A DNA stretch of 64,000 bases from an uncultured Barnesiella sp. Lineage in GTDB: Bacteria > Bacteroidota > Bacteroidia > Bacteroidales > Barnesiellaceae. This document shows positions 16,920 through 24,716 of the stretch, piece after piece. Numbering within the stretch: position 1 is the first letter of the stretch; each line of letters opens with the position of its first letter. The stretch is from positions 62,001 to 126,000 of the forward strand of contig CALUFO010000006.1 of assembly GCA_944320015.1 (NCBI GenBank), written 5' to 3'. The position numbers were made by a program, and so were the translations under genes. The notes under the pieces were generated by a model. That model had not been told where the DNA came from, ran no database searches, and worked only from the letters and a program-made list of their open reading frames with translations.

Positions 16920-17447
16920 TTACCATTTGCCAATGTGGACTTTCTCCCACATCATTTTCTCTTCGTCGAAGGGTTTGCGCTCTTCGTCTTTGTGCCCGAT
17001 GGAGAGTATGCAGAGCACACCCATTGTCTCGGGGATACCCAGTATTTCGCGCACGATGTCCTCGGCCGGTTCGTCCATTGCCCCGAATCGTCCCCGCACT
17101 TGTATCCAGCAACTTCCCAGCCCGAGGTCGGAGGCTTGCAGCTGCATGAGTATGGCGGCGACCGAAGCGTCTTCGATCCATGTGTCGGTGCGGGTCATGT
17201 CGGCGGTGACCACGATAGCGAGAGCCGCTCCCTCGATAGGTTTGGCTCCTGCCGTTTTGCACTCGGCCAGCCGGGCCAACACCTCTTTATCTTCGACAGC
17301 GATAAATTCCCACGGGGTGCAGCGTTTCGACGAAGGGGCGAGTAGTCCCGCCTCGAGAATCATTTTCACGGCATCGGGCGAAAGCGTCTCTTGGGTATAT
17401 TTGCGAATGCTTCGCCGATGTATCAACAAGTCGTGCAGACTATTCAT
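16920..17447 (-). CDS. Nitroreductase-family flavoprotein
   Basis: A 175-residue FMN-dependent oxidoreductase of the small nitroreductase group. It begins MNSLHDLLIHRRSIRKYTQE; the RRSIRKY segment is the FMN-binding signature, followed by APSSKRCTPWEFIAVED and GLGSCWIQVRGRF. It is the first gene of the minus-strand operon. A longer in-frame start at 17594 is rejected because a TATCTTTG promoter lies between it and 17447 and the extra residues look nothing like the family. Confidence 0.88.
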   Translation of the reverse strand: MNSLHDLLIHRRSIRKYTQETLSPDAVKMILEAGLLAPSSKRCTPWEFIAVEDKEVLARLAECKTAGAKPIEGAALAIVVTADMTRTDTWIEDASVAAILMQLQASDLGLGSCWIQVRGRFGAMDEPAEDIVREILGIPETMGVLCILSIGHKDEERKPFDEEKMMWEKVHIGKW

Positions 17448-17477
17448 AAGGATAATGTTTTTTACGGTTTGCCATAG

Positions 17478-17485
17478 CAAAGATA
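17478..17485 (-). promoter_or_regulatory. -7 promoter box of the nitroreductase-Maf operon
   Basis: Minus strand TATCTTTG, 30 nt before the ATG at 17447. It sets the start of the operon's first gene. Confidence 0.65.
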
Positions 17486-17621
17486 CAAAACCTAATTCTT
17501 CTGTGGAATATGTGGGAACTTTTTTCAACACTTTTCGGGGTGGGGCATATACTGAACGGCGCTTTTTTGCGTTTAATAAATGTGCTTTCGACAAAAGGAG
17601 GCGCAGCGTGTATAGAACCCG

Positions 17622-20036
17622 ATGAGATACAAGATATTACTTCTTTTTATCACGATAGGTGCGATGTGGCAGCTTGGCGCGCAGGGGCGTGTGAAGCTCA
17701 CGGGGCGTGTGTATGACAGCGACAACCAGCCTATCGAATTGGCTACGGTGCGCGTGGCGGGGACGACTATGGGCACGATGACCGATTTGAAAGGAGAGTA
17801 CCAGCTTTCTATCCCGGCAGGCGACTCTATCGTGGTGATTTATTCTTGTTTGGGCTATCGTGAGGAGCGGCGGCAATTGCTCAACTTGACGAAAGATGTC
17901 ACGGTGTCGGTGCGGTTGAACAAAAATTCCAAACTATTGAGCGAGGTGGTGGTGGAGACTCACCGCCGGCAAACCAGCACGTTACAGACTATCGACACGA
18001 AGGATTTGAAACTGATGCCCGACGCTTCGGGCGGGAGTATCGAGGCGATGCTCACTACCTTTGCGGGAGTCAATTCGAGCAACGAGTTGAGTTCGCAATA
18101 TTCGGTGCGAGGAGGTAACTTCGATGAGAATATTGTCTATATCAATGGAATAGAGGTGTATCGCCCCTTGACTGTCCGTTCGGGGCAACAAGAGGGATTG
18201 AGTATCATCAACCCCGATATGGTAGGCGCTGTAGGCTTTTCGTCGGGCGGGTTCTCGGCCGAGTATGGCGACAAGATGTCGTCGGTACTCGATATTATCT
18301 ACAAGCACCCCGAGGCGTTCGAGGGGTCGGTGTCGGCCAGCTTTTTGGGGGCTTCGGCGTCGATAGGGCAGAGCACCAAGAAGTTTTCGCAACTTCACGG
18401 TTTGCGCTACAAGACCAACTCCACACTGTTGAGCTCGCTCGACACCAAAGGGGAGTATGAGCCTTCGTTCTTTGACTATCAAACCTATTTGACCTATAAA
18501 TTCGCTCCCAAATGGGAGGCTTCGTTCTTGGGGAATATCTCCATTAACGATTATAAGTTTACCCCCCATGAGCGGAATACGTCATTCGGTACGGCAACCG
18601 ACGCCAAACAGTTCAAGGTCTATTTCGACGGTTACGAGAAGGATAAATTCGAGACCTATTTCGGGGCGTTCTCGCTCAACTTTTTCCCCGATAAATATAC
18701 CCAATGGGCATTGATGACTTCGGCTTTCGTGACCAACGAGTTGGTTACCTATGATATTGCCGGGCAGTACTGGCTCGACGATTTGGCCGATGGCGGCGAT
18801 GGCGAGGCTTCGGAGAATACCGGTGCGTTGGGTGTGGGGACTTACCACGAGCATGCCCGTAACCGGTTGAGAGCGTCGGTGGTGGCTACCTCGTTGAAGG
18901 GTGCCACTAAGTTGGGGCAGAACGAATTGAAGTGGGGATTGACCCACCAGTATGAAAAGATATATGACCGGGTGCGAGAGTGGGAAATGCGCGATTCGGC
19001 CGGGTATTCCATGCCGCATACCGGGCAGTCGGTCGAGATGATTTATAACCTTTTCTCCAAACAAGATATGGAGAGCCATCGCTTCTCGGCCTATTTGCAA
19101 GACACCTATCGCCTGCGCACGCTGTGGGGGCGCTTTATTTTCACCGGTGGTGTGCGGGCTTCGTATTGGGGATTCAACAAAGAAACCCTCGTCAGCCCCC
19201 GCGCTTCGATTTCGTTTATCCCGGCGGCCAACGAGCAGATAACTGCCCGCATTGCCGGGGGACTGTATTACCAAGCCCCGTTTTACAAAGAGTTGCGCGA
19301 CACGATATGCGATGCAAACAACAATTATGTGGTGCAGTTGAATCGCAATATCAAGTCACAACGCTCTATCCATGTGGTTTTGGGGGGTGACTATTCATTC
19401 CGGGCGCTGGATAGGCCGTTCAAATTTACGGCCGAACTTTATTACAAGAAACTCGACAACCTCATTCCCTACGAGGTGGATAACCTGAGGGTGTGGTATA
19501 GCGGGAAGAACGAGGCGAAAGGTTATGCCGCCGGGGTGGACTTGAAACTTTTCGGGCAATTTGTCCCCGGAGTCGATTCGTGGCTTACGTTCTCGCTCAT
19601 GAAGACCCAAGAAGAGATCGGAGGTGTAAAGTTGCCTCGACCTACCGACCAGCGATACAGTGTGGGGCTTTATTTCCAAGATTATGTGCCCCGTTTTCCC
19701 AAATACAAATTCAGCCTGCGAGCCATTTTGGCCGACGGATTGCCGGTGGGGTCGCCTCGCAAAGGACGGCAGGCCGGTTATTTCAGGGCTCCGGCTTACA
19801 AGCGTATCGATATAGGAGCCTCCCGTATTTTGGTGGGAGGCGAGGACCGGCTCATGCAAAAGGGAATATTACGCCACTTGAAAAGCGTGTGGATAGGAAT
19901 CGATGTGTTTAACCTCTTCGATATAAGCAATGTGAATTCCTACTATTGGGTGACCGACATTACCAATGCGCAATACGCTGTTCCCAATTACCTTACACGC
20001 AGGCAGATAAACTTGCGGCTCTCTATCGAATTTTAA
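17622..20036 (+). CDS. TonB-dependent receptor with carboxypeptidase-regulatory-like domain
   Basis: An 804-residue outer-membrane receptor. After the signal peptide (to about residue 21, LGAQG) there is a carboxypeptidase-D-regulatory-like beta-sandwich (KLTGRVYDSDNQPIELATV, about 24-100). The plug follows (about 125-225, with SVRGGNFDENIVYINGIEVYRP and GFSSGGFSAEYGDKMSSVLDI), then a barrel ending in LRLSIEF with the terminal aromatic residue. At 804 residues it is shorter than SusC proteins and has no SusD next to it, so it is probably a stand-alone importer of unknown ligand. It is divergent from the nitroreductase operon and ends 5 nt from a convergent gene. Confidence 0.9.
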   Translation: MRYKILLLFITIGAMWQLGAQGRVKLTGRVYDSDNQPIELATVRVAGTTMGTMTDLKGEYQLSIPAGDSIVVIYSCLGYREERRQLLNLTKDVTVSVRLNKNSKLLSEVVVETHRRQTSTLQTIDTKDLKLMPDASGGSIEAMLTTFAGVNSSNELSSQYSVRGGNFDENIVYINGIEVYRPLTVRSGQQEGLSIINPDMVGAVGFSSGGFSAEYGDKMSSVLDIIYKHPEAFEGSVSASFLGASASIGQSTKKFSQLHGLRYKTNSTLLSSLDTKGEYEPSFFDYQTYLTYKFAPKWEASFLGNISINDYKFTPHERNTSFGTATDAKQFKVYFDGYEKDKFETYFGAFSLNFFPDKYTQWALMTSAFVTNELVTYDIAGQYWLDDLADGGDGEASENTGALGVGTYHEHARNRLRASVVATSLKGATKLGQNELKWGLTHQYEKIYDRVREWEMRDSAGYSMPHTGQSVEMIYNLFSKQDMESHRFSAYLQDTYRLRTLWGRFIFTGGVRASYWGFNKETLVSPRASISFIPAANEQITARIAGGLYYQAPFYKELRDTICDANNNYVVQLNRNIKSQRSIHVVLGGDYSFRALDRPFKFTAELYYKKLDNLIPYEVDNLRVWYSGKNEAKGYAAGVDLKLFGQFVPGVDSWLTFSLMKTQEEIGGVKLPRPTDQRYSVGLYFQDYVPRFPKYKFSLRAILADGLPVGSPRKGRQAGYFRAPAYKRIDIGASRILVGGEDRLMQKGILRHLKSVWIGIDVFNLFDISNVNSYYWVTDITNAQYAVPNYLTRRQINLRLSIEF

Positions 20037-20041
20037 CCGGG

Positions 20042-20554
20042 CTATCTCAAACGAATATAGTAAATCAGGTCGGTGATTCCGTATAGCAGGGTTGCCGCCC
20101 CGAATGTAACGACCATGATTCGCTCGGTAGCCGAGAAGGGATTGACCAATATCTCGATGCCGATAAGGAGGATAATGACCGGCAACAGGTAGGAAACCCA
20201 GCCCGCTTTTCTTTTCAGATTCTTTTTCAGCGTGAGCAGGTAGAGAAGTTGGTAGACTCCGATTAAGATGAGTGCGCCGCCCAGCACATAGATAGTTATC
20301 CCGATATACCAGTTCGGCACCAGAATGAGGGAACAGCCAAACAGTAACATGAGCAGAGATAACACCGGGAAGGGCAGACTCTTTCGCTGTTCGCTCAACA
20401 GGTACACCAAGAGGGTGTATAAACTGGGAACTCCGATGAATATCCCGATGATGAGCAGAATCGTAGGCAGCGCCGCATGGGGATACAAAATGAGTAACAA
20501 GCCTACCGCGATGGAGGCGATGATACGGACGAGGGGATTTTGAAAAGCATTCAT
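20042..20554 (-). CDS. DUF308/HdeD-like membrane protein
   Basis: A 170-residue protein with six hydrophobic helices in three pairs (for example ASIAVGLLLILYPHAALPTI and YVLGGALILIGVYQLLYLL), the pattern of the DUF308 (HdeD-like) family. E. coli HdeD is linked to acid resistance, but a function in Bacteroidales is not established. A -7 box (TACCTTTG) lies 46 nt upstream. Confidence 0.75.
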   Translation of the reverse strand: MNAFQNPLVRIIASIAVGLLLILYPHAALPTILLIIGIFIGVPSLYTLLVYLLSEQRKSLPFPVLSLLMLLFGCSLILVPNWYIGITIYVLGGALILIGVYQLLYLLTLKKNLKRKAGWVSYLLPVIILLIGIEILVNPFSATERIMVVTFGAATLLYGITDLIYYIRLR

Positions 20555-20599
20555 AATATTGTAACAGATTAATTGTTTATGTACTACTATAAGTCACAA

Positions 20600-20622
20600 C
20601 AAAGGTAGTGAAAGCCGAGTTC
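20600..20622 (-). repeat. Degenerate partial copy of the promoter-bearing repeat
   Basis: The minus strand reads CTCGGCTTTCACTACCTTTG, close to CTCGCCTTTCACTATCTTTG of copy 1. It includes a -7 box (20600-20607) for the DUF308 gene. The left part of the repeat is not recognisable here. Confidence 0.45.
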
Positions 20623-20786
20623 AAAAAAGCCAAATTTATTTGAGATTTTTTGTCGAGGCGCCTCCTATCTTCTGAAAAGGTCACCAGATGAGAGCGAAAT
20701 GTCATGTCGGCGAGATGCTGTTATTGTTTAGTGAGGTGGACGGGAGGAAGAAGCGTCGTCCGAGGAATAGGGAATATTTACTGGAA

Positions 20787-20860
20787 GATGCGGCTTGGCA
20801 TAGAACAAAACGAAAACTTCGTTTTCATTTGTCTCTGCACTCACCTTTCATTATCTTTGT
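20787..20860 (+). repeat. Dispersed promoter-bearing repeat, copy 2
   Basis: A full 74-bp copy starting GATGCGGCTT, with the inverted repeat GAAAAC ttc GTTTTC in the middle and the -7 box TATCTTTG at 20852-20859. It differs from copy 1 (2304-2377) at 8 positions. The rest of the 370-nt gap (20555-20924) shows nothing else. Confidence 0.8.
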
Positions 20861-20975
20861 TCCCGCTGTGGAAAATTGCCGTTGAGTCGAGCTGGTAGTA
20901 ACCGGGCACTCGTTTAGTGAGGACATGGCTCGATTGGCTTGTTTTTCGGGCGTTTTTTCGAAACCAATAGATGCT

Positions 20976-21944
20976 ATGGCTGCACCGAAAAGACTTTTGG
21001 CTATCATAAATCCCATTTCGGGAACCAAAGATAAAGAGGAGTTGCCCGCCTTGATTGGCGAGGTGATAGACCCGTCGAAATATATTGTGGAGACCTGTTT
21101 CACGCAGTATGCCGGTCATGCCGCCGAGATGACCCGTAAGGCTGTGGAAGCCGGTGTCGATGTGGTTCTTTCGGTCGGAGGCGACGGCACATGCAACGAG
21201 ATAGCCCGTGAATTGATCAATACACCCACCGTGTTGGCGATTGTTCCGGTAGGTTCGGGCAACGGACTGGCGCGCCACTTGGGCATCTCGATGGATGTGC
21301 GCAAGGCGCTTGAGATTGTCAACGACGGCGTGATTGCCGACCTCGACTATTGCACGGCTAACGACCGGCCTTTCTTCTGTACCTGCGGGGTAGGATTCGA
21401 CGCATTGGTTAGCCTCAAATTCGCACAGGGGAAACGCCGGGGAAAACTTTCTTATGTAGCGAAGGCACTTACCGAATACCTCAAATATAAGTCGGAAACC
21501 TATCAAATCGAAATGCCCGACGGCACTGTCACCGAGAAGGCTTTCCTCATTGCCTGCGGCAATGCTTCGCAATATGGCAACAACGCTTATATCGCCCCCC
21601 ACGCCAGTATGCAAGACGGCAAAATCGATGTCACGGTACTGATGCCTTTCACCCCGTTCGACACGGCCGGGCTGGCTTTGTTGCTCTTTACCAAGCATAT
21701 CGATCAAGATACCAATATCAAGAGTTTTACTACCGAATCGCTCGTGATCAAGCGCGAGAAGCCCGGTGCCATGCACCTCGACGGCGAACCTATCGAGTTG
21801 GGGACACGCATCGACATTCGTTGTTTCAAAGGAGGTTTGCGAGCGCTCATTCCAGCCGAAGAGCCCAAACGCTCTATCATCGAGCCGTTTGCCTCGGTAT
21901 TCTGGGAGTTTATCGAGACGGTTCGCCAAGAATTGAATATCTAA
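20976..21944 (+). CDS. Diacylglycerol/lipid kinase family protein (DgkB/YegS type)
   Basis: A 322-residue soluble lipid kinase (DAGK catalytic domain). It shows KRLLAIINPISGTKDK at the N-terminus, the nucleotide-binding SVGGDGTCNEIARELI near residue 67, PVGSGNGLARHLG near 95, and the C-terminal HLDGEPIE segment. The family phosphorylates diacylglycerol or related lipids with ATP. Two starts are possible: ATG 20976, used here because family members begin just before the INPxSG motif, or ATG 20925, which adds 17 residues. The promoter is in copy 2 of the dispersed repeat. Confidence 0.88.
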   Translation: MAAPKRLLAIINPISGTKDKEELPALIGEVIDPSKYIVETCFTQYAGHAAEMTRKAVEAGVDVVLSVGGDGTCNEIARELINTPTVLAIVPVGSGNGLARHLGISMDVRKALEIVNDGVIADLDYCTANDRPFFCTCGVGFDALVSLKFAQGKRRGKLSYVAKALTEYLKYKSETYQIEMPDGTVTEKAFLIACGNASQYGNNAYIAPHASMQDGKIDVTVLMPFTPFDTAGLALLLFTKHIDQDTNIKSFTTESLVIKREKPGAMHLDGEPIELGTRIDIRCFKGGLRALIPAEEPKRSIIEPFASVFWEFIETVRQELNI

Positions 21945-21960
21945 AAAGTTCCGGGAATTT

Positions 21961-22458
21961 TTATCGATTGTCGGCCAACTCGATGATTTCGAGGTCTTTA
22001 AATTCGCCTCGGTCGATGGCGAAGCGTACCAGCGTGCGTTTTTTGTGGAATCCATACAGCCCGGCTGCTCCCGGGTTGATATGCAGGCATTGAAGAGTCT
22101 TGTCGTAGAGAACTTTCAAAATATGCGAATGCCCCGAGATGAATAGTTTGGGAGGGTGTATGTAAATCTCGGGAATCACCTCGCGGGCATATTTACCGGG
22201 GTATCCGCCTATATGGGTTATCCACACATCGGCACCCTCGATGGTAAACCGCTGGTGTAGCGGATAGCGCAGGCGCAGCTCGTGGCCGTCGATATTCCCA
22301 TATACCGCCCGGAACGGTTTCAAAGCCTCGAAGCGGTCGGCCAGTTCGACCGATCCGATGTCGCCGGCGTGCCAAATCTCGTCGCACTCGGCGAAATATT
22401 TTTCGTAGCGATCGTCCCACCAAGCGTGCGTGTCGGACAACAGTCCTATTTTTACCAT
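21961..22458 (-). CDS. YfcE/MJ0936-family metallophosphoesterase
   Basis: A 165-residue calcineurin-like phosphodiesterase. Metal ligands: GLLSDTHAWWD near residue 5, HAGDIGS near 31, YGNIDGHE near 53, THIGGYP near 80, and FISGHSHI near 106. The length and motif spacing match the small YfcE/MJ0936 phosphodiesterases. The physiological substrate is unknown. It is monocistronic and its 3' end is 16 nt from that of the convergent lipid kinase. Confidence 0.88.
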   Translation of the reverse strand: MVKIGLLSDTHAWWDDRYEKYFAECDEIWHAGDIGSVELADRFEALKPFRAVYGNIDGHELRLRYPLHQRFTIEGADVWITHIGGYPGKYAREVIPEIYIHPPKLFISGHSHILKVLYDKTLQCLHINPGAAGLYGFHKKRTLVRFAIDRGEFKDLEIIELADNR

Positions 22459-22523
22459 GATATTTTTCTATTTTATATGGGGTAAAAATACGGCAATAAT
22501 TTGTAAAGTCGAAAAAAAACATC

Positions 22524-22531
22524 TACATTTG
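22524..22531 (+). promoter_or_regulatory. -7 promoter box of the tRNA-Gly gene
   Basis: TACATTTG, with TTTG about 20 nt upstream (near 22500) and the tRNA 5' end 24 nt downstream. Confidence 0.6.
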
Positions 22532-22555
22532 TCCCCATAATAAAAAAGAACATCT

Positions 22556-22628
22556 GCGGTAGTAGCTCAGTTGGTAGAGCATCAGCTTCCCAAGCTGAGG
22601 GTCGCGAGTTCGAGTCTCGTTTGCCGCT
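22556..22628 (+). tRNA. tRNA-Gly (anticodon CCC)
   Basis: A 73-nt cloverleaf that folds completely by hand: acceptor GCGGTAG/TTGCCGC, D stem GCTC/GAGC with loop AGTTGGTA, anticodon stem TCAGC/GCTGA with loop TTCCCAA (anticodon CCC), and T arm GCGAG TTCGAGT CTCGT. Discriminator T; CCA is not encoded (TCA follows). It reads GGG codons. Confidence 0.95.
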
Positions 22629-22638
22629 CATAACCAAG

Positions 22639-22682
22639 AGGGTGACCCAAAAGTCAAAGACTTTCAAGGGTCATCCTTTTTT
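22639..22682 (+). terminator. Rho-independent terminator of tRNA-Gly
   Basis: Stem AGGGTGACCC (22639-22648) with GGGTCATCCT (22668-22677), one G-U pair, and a nested AAAGTC/GACTTT hairpin, followed by six T. Confidence 0.85.
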
Positions 22683-22755
22683 GTTTGGATTACGCCAGAT
22701 GGTCACAATGAGAGAATGAATGCGTGAGAGTGAGTGTGGAGGGGAGAAAAAATTA

Positions 22756-22800
22756 AGAGGCCGACCCAAAAGAGATTTTGGGCGGTCTCTTGTTTATCTT
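22756..22800 (+). terminator. Second terminator-like hairpin downstream of tRNA-Gly
   Basis: A long stem AGAGGCCGACCCAAAA (22756-22771), loop GAGA, arm to 22790, with one bulged A and one G-U pair; the T-tail is weak (TTGTTTATCTTT). It shares GACCCAAAAG with the first terminator. The remaining stretch to 23022 is AT-rich with nothing recognised. Confidence 0.55.
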
Positions 22801-23022
22801 TCGGGTCAGGCTTTTGGAATGAAAAATAAGTTTTAAGATTACATTTTCGTGATATTTTTCATTCCTCTTTGCAGGGTAAATATTTTCTTGATAACTTGCA
22901 CTATATTTCTTTTAAGTATAACAATAAAAGATTATTTTAGCAGATTCGAAAAGGTATAGGTTCTTGATATAGAATTTATTCCGGTTTTTTTGATGTAAAA
23001 AATAGAGGTTAGGCGATTATAG

Positions 23023-23595
23023 ATGGAATATTTAGGCAAGGCAGATGCGTTTTCGTCCTTTAACGAAATCTACCAAAAGTATAGAGAACCGTTTACAAAA
23101 TTGGCAATATCTTATGTAGGAGATAGAAGTATTGCCGAAGATTTTGTAACAGACTCTTTTATAGCTTATTGGGAAAATCGGAACAAATTACCTTCCAATG
23201 CGAATGTTCCGGCCTATATATTAGTTTCGCTTAAAAACAAGTGTTTGACTTATTTAACCCGACTTCGTAAGGAGCAGGAGGTTATCGATTCTATAAAGAG
23301 CCAGTATCAATGGGAGCTGGATTTTCAAATCGCTTCGTTGGAGGCTTGTGATCCTCAGGAAATATTTTCCGAGGAAGTTTGGCAATTGGTGAATGATGCT
23401 ATTCGGTCGCTCCCAGAAAAAACGAAAGAAATTTTTTTATTGAGCCGTATGGAGTATCTCACGAATCGAGAAATTGCCGAGCAACTCAATGTTTCTATTA
23501 AAACAGTGGAATTTCATGTGGGAAAGGCTTTGAAGGTGATGCGTGTGGCCTTGAAAGATTATTTGCCTGTTTTTTTTCTTCTCTTTATAAAATAA
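23023..23595 (+). CDS. ECF-type RNA polymerase sigma factor of the PUL
   Basis: A 190-residue sigma-70 family factor. Region 2 is visible at about residues 10-80 (FNEIYQKYREPFTKLAISYV, AEDFVTDSFIAYWENR) and region 4 at about 125-175 (LPEKTKEIFLLSRMEYLTNREIAEQL). It is followed after 61 nt by a FecR-type anti-sigma and then by a SusC with an STN domain. This is the standard ECF/anti-sigma trans-envelope switch, in which substrate binding by SusC releases the sigma factor to transcribe the PUL. The C-terminus ends in a short hydrophobic tail (LPVFFLLFIK). The cognate promoter cannot be identified by eye. Confidence 0.92.
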   Translation: MEYLGKADAFSSFNEIYQKYREPFTKLAISYVGDRSIAEDFVTDSFIAYWENRNKLPSNANVPAYILVSLKNKCLTYLTRLRKEQEVIDSIKSQYQWELDFQIASLEACDPQEIFSEEVWQLVNDAIRSLPEKTKEIFLLSRMEYLTNREIAEQLNVSIKTVEFHVGKALKVMRVALKDYLPVFFLLFIK

Positions 23596-23656
23596 TTGGT
23601 TTTTTCGTTAGGGTATATTTATACTCGTTAGTTATATATGCGTAAAGGGTAAATTT

Positions 23657-24586
23657 ATGGATAGAGAATTACTATATCGTTTTTTTAACGGAACAGCCTC
23701 CGAATCGGAACGGATAAGCATACGGAAGTGGGCCGAAGCGGCTCCTGAGAATATGCAAGAATTGTTGAAGGAACGTAAACTATATACGGCAATTATACTG
23801 ACTGGGGAGAGGGAAGCCTTTACCTCCTCGAAAGCTCCGGTTGGGTATAAACGATCTTATTTTGTTCGATGGGGGCAATATGCCGCGGTTTTCCTCTGTG
23901 CCGTTTTGCTCACATGGTTTGTTTCGAATCGCATGGATAGGGCTTCGTCGATAATGCAAATCGAGGTTCCTTTGGGACAATATATGAATTTGACTTTGGC
24001 CGATGGCACTAATGTCTACCTCAATTCGGGAACGGTTTTTAAATATCCGACAGCGTTTACCGGAAAAGAGCGCAAGGTAGAGATTGACGGAGAGGGATTT
24101 TTCAAGGTTACCCATCAAGAGAACGATGTCCCGTTTATCGTGAAAACCTCTAAGGGAAATGTGCGGGTATTGGGTACAAAATTCAATGTCGAAGCATATA
24201 AAGAAAAAGATCAATTTGAAACCTCTTTGATTGAAGGGAAAGTAGAAGTGATTGCCGGAGATGAACGGGTAATATTGAACCCGAATGAAAAAGTCCTGCT
24301 CGTTAATGGCAAGTTAGAAAAAGAGTCTTTATACGATTCCAGCTGTTATAGTTGGACCAGCGGCATTATTGAATTTAATAATATCCGATTCGAAGACCTG
24401 ATGGGTGAATTTGAGAAAATATATGGAGTTCGTATTGTTATAAACAATGCCGATTTGAAAGATAATCTTTGCTTGGGTAAGTTCCGGCGTATGGATGGAT
24501 TGGATTATGCTTTACAAGTGTTGCAGGTAGATATTCCTTTTGAATTTCAACACGATTTTGAGACAAAAACCTTTTATATTAACTAA
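23657..24586 (+). CDS. FecR-family anti-sigma factor
   Basis: A 309-residue inner-membrane regulator. A cytoplasmic N-terminal segment (about 1-70, ELLYRFFNGTASESERISIRKW) should hold the sigma factor. One transmembrane helix lies near 75-92 (QYAAVFLCAVLLTWFV). The periplasmic FecR domain (about 105-205, VPLGQYMNLTLADGTNVYLNSG, VLGTKFNVEAY) is followed by a C-terminal DUF4974-type domain (about 235-309, FNNIRFEDLMGEFEKIYGVRI) that contacts the STN domain of the receptor. Order and spacing agree with the neighbouring sigma factor and SusC. Confidence 0.93.
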   Translation: MDRELLYRFFNGTASESERISIRKWAEAAPENMQELLKERKLYTAIILTGEREAFTSSKAPVGYKRSYFVRWGQYAAVFLCAVLLTWFVSNRMDRASSIMQIEVPLGQYMNLTLADGTNVYLNSGTVFKYPTAFTGKERKVEIDGEGFFKVTHQENDVPFIVKTSKGNVRVLGTKFNVEAYKEKDQFETSLIEGKVEVIAGDERVILNPNEKVLLVNGKLEKESLYDSSCYSWTSGIIEFNNIRFEDLMGEFEKIYGVRIVINNADLKDNLCLGKFRRMDGLDYALQVLQVDIPFEFQHDFETKTFYIN

Positions 24587-24640
24587 AAATACCGATACAA
24601 TACCATGGGAAAAACATAGCTGCATAAAAAACGGGAATAC

Positions 24641-24680
24641 CGAACCGTCGCCAAACATATCGATATTCCCTCGAAAGAAT
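24641..24680 (+). other. Hairpin between anti-sigma and SusC genes
   Basis: GGGAATA and TATTCCC can pair around a ~20-nt loop in the 130-nt gap. No T-run follows, so it may adjust or stabilise transcripts without terminating them. Confidence 0.35.
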
Positions 24681-24716
24681 TAACACAATTGTATTAATCT
24701 TAAAACACACAAATAT

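Noticed and set aside
20688-20885. 65-codon plus-strand frame in the gap before the lipid kinase
   Set aside because: It runs through the dispersed promoter repeat and would encode the repeat itself; no homology is recognised.
20841-22055. 404-codon minus-strand frame
   Set aside because: It covers the lipid kinase gene, its promoter repeat and part of the YfcE gene. No motifs; a shadow.
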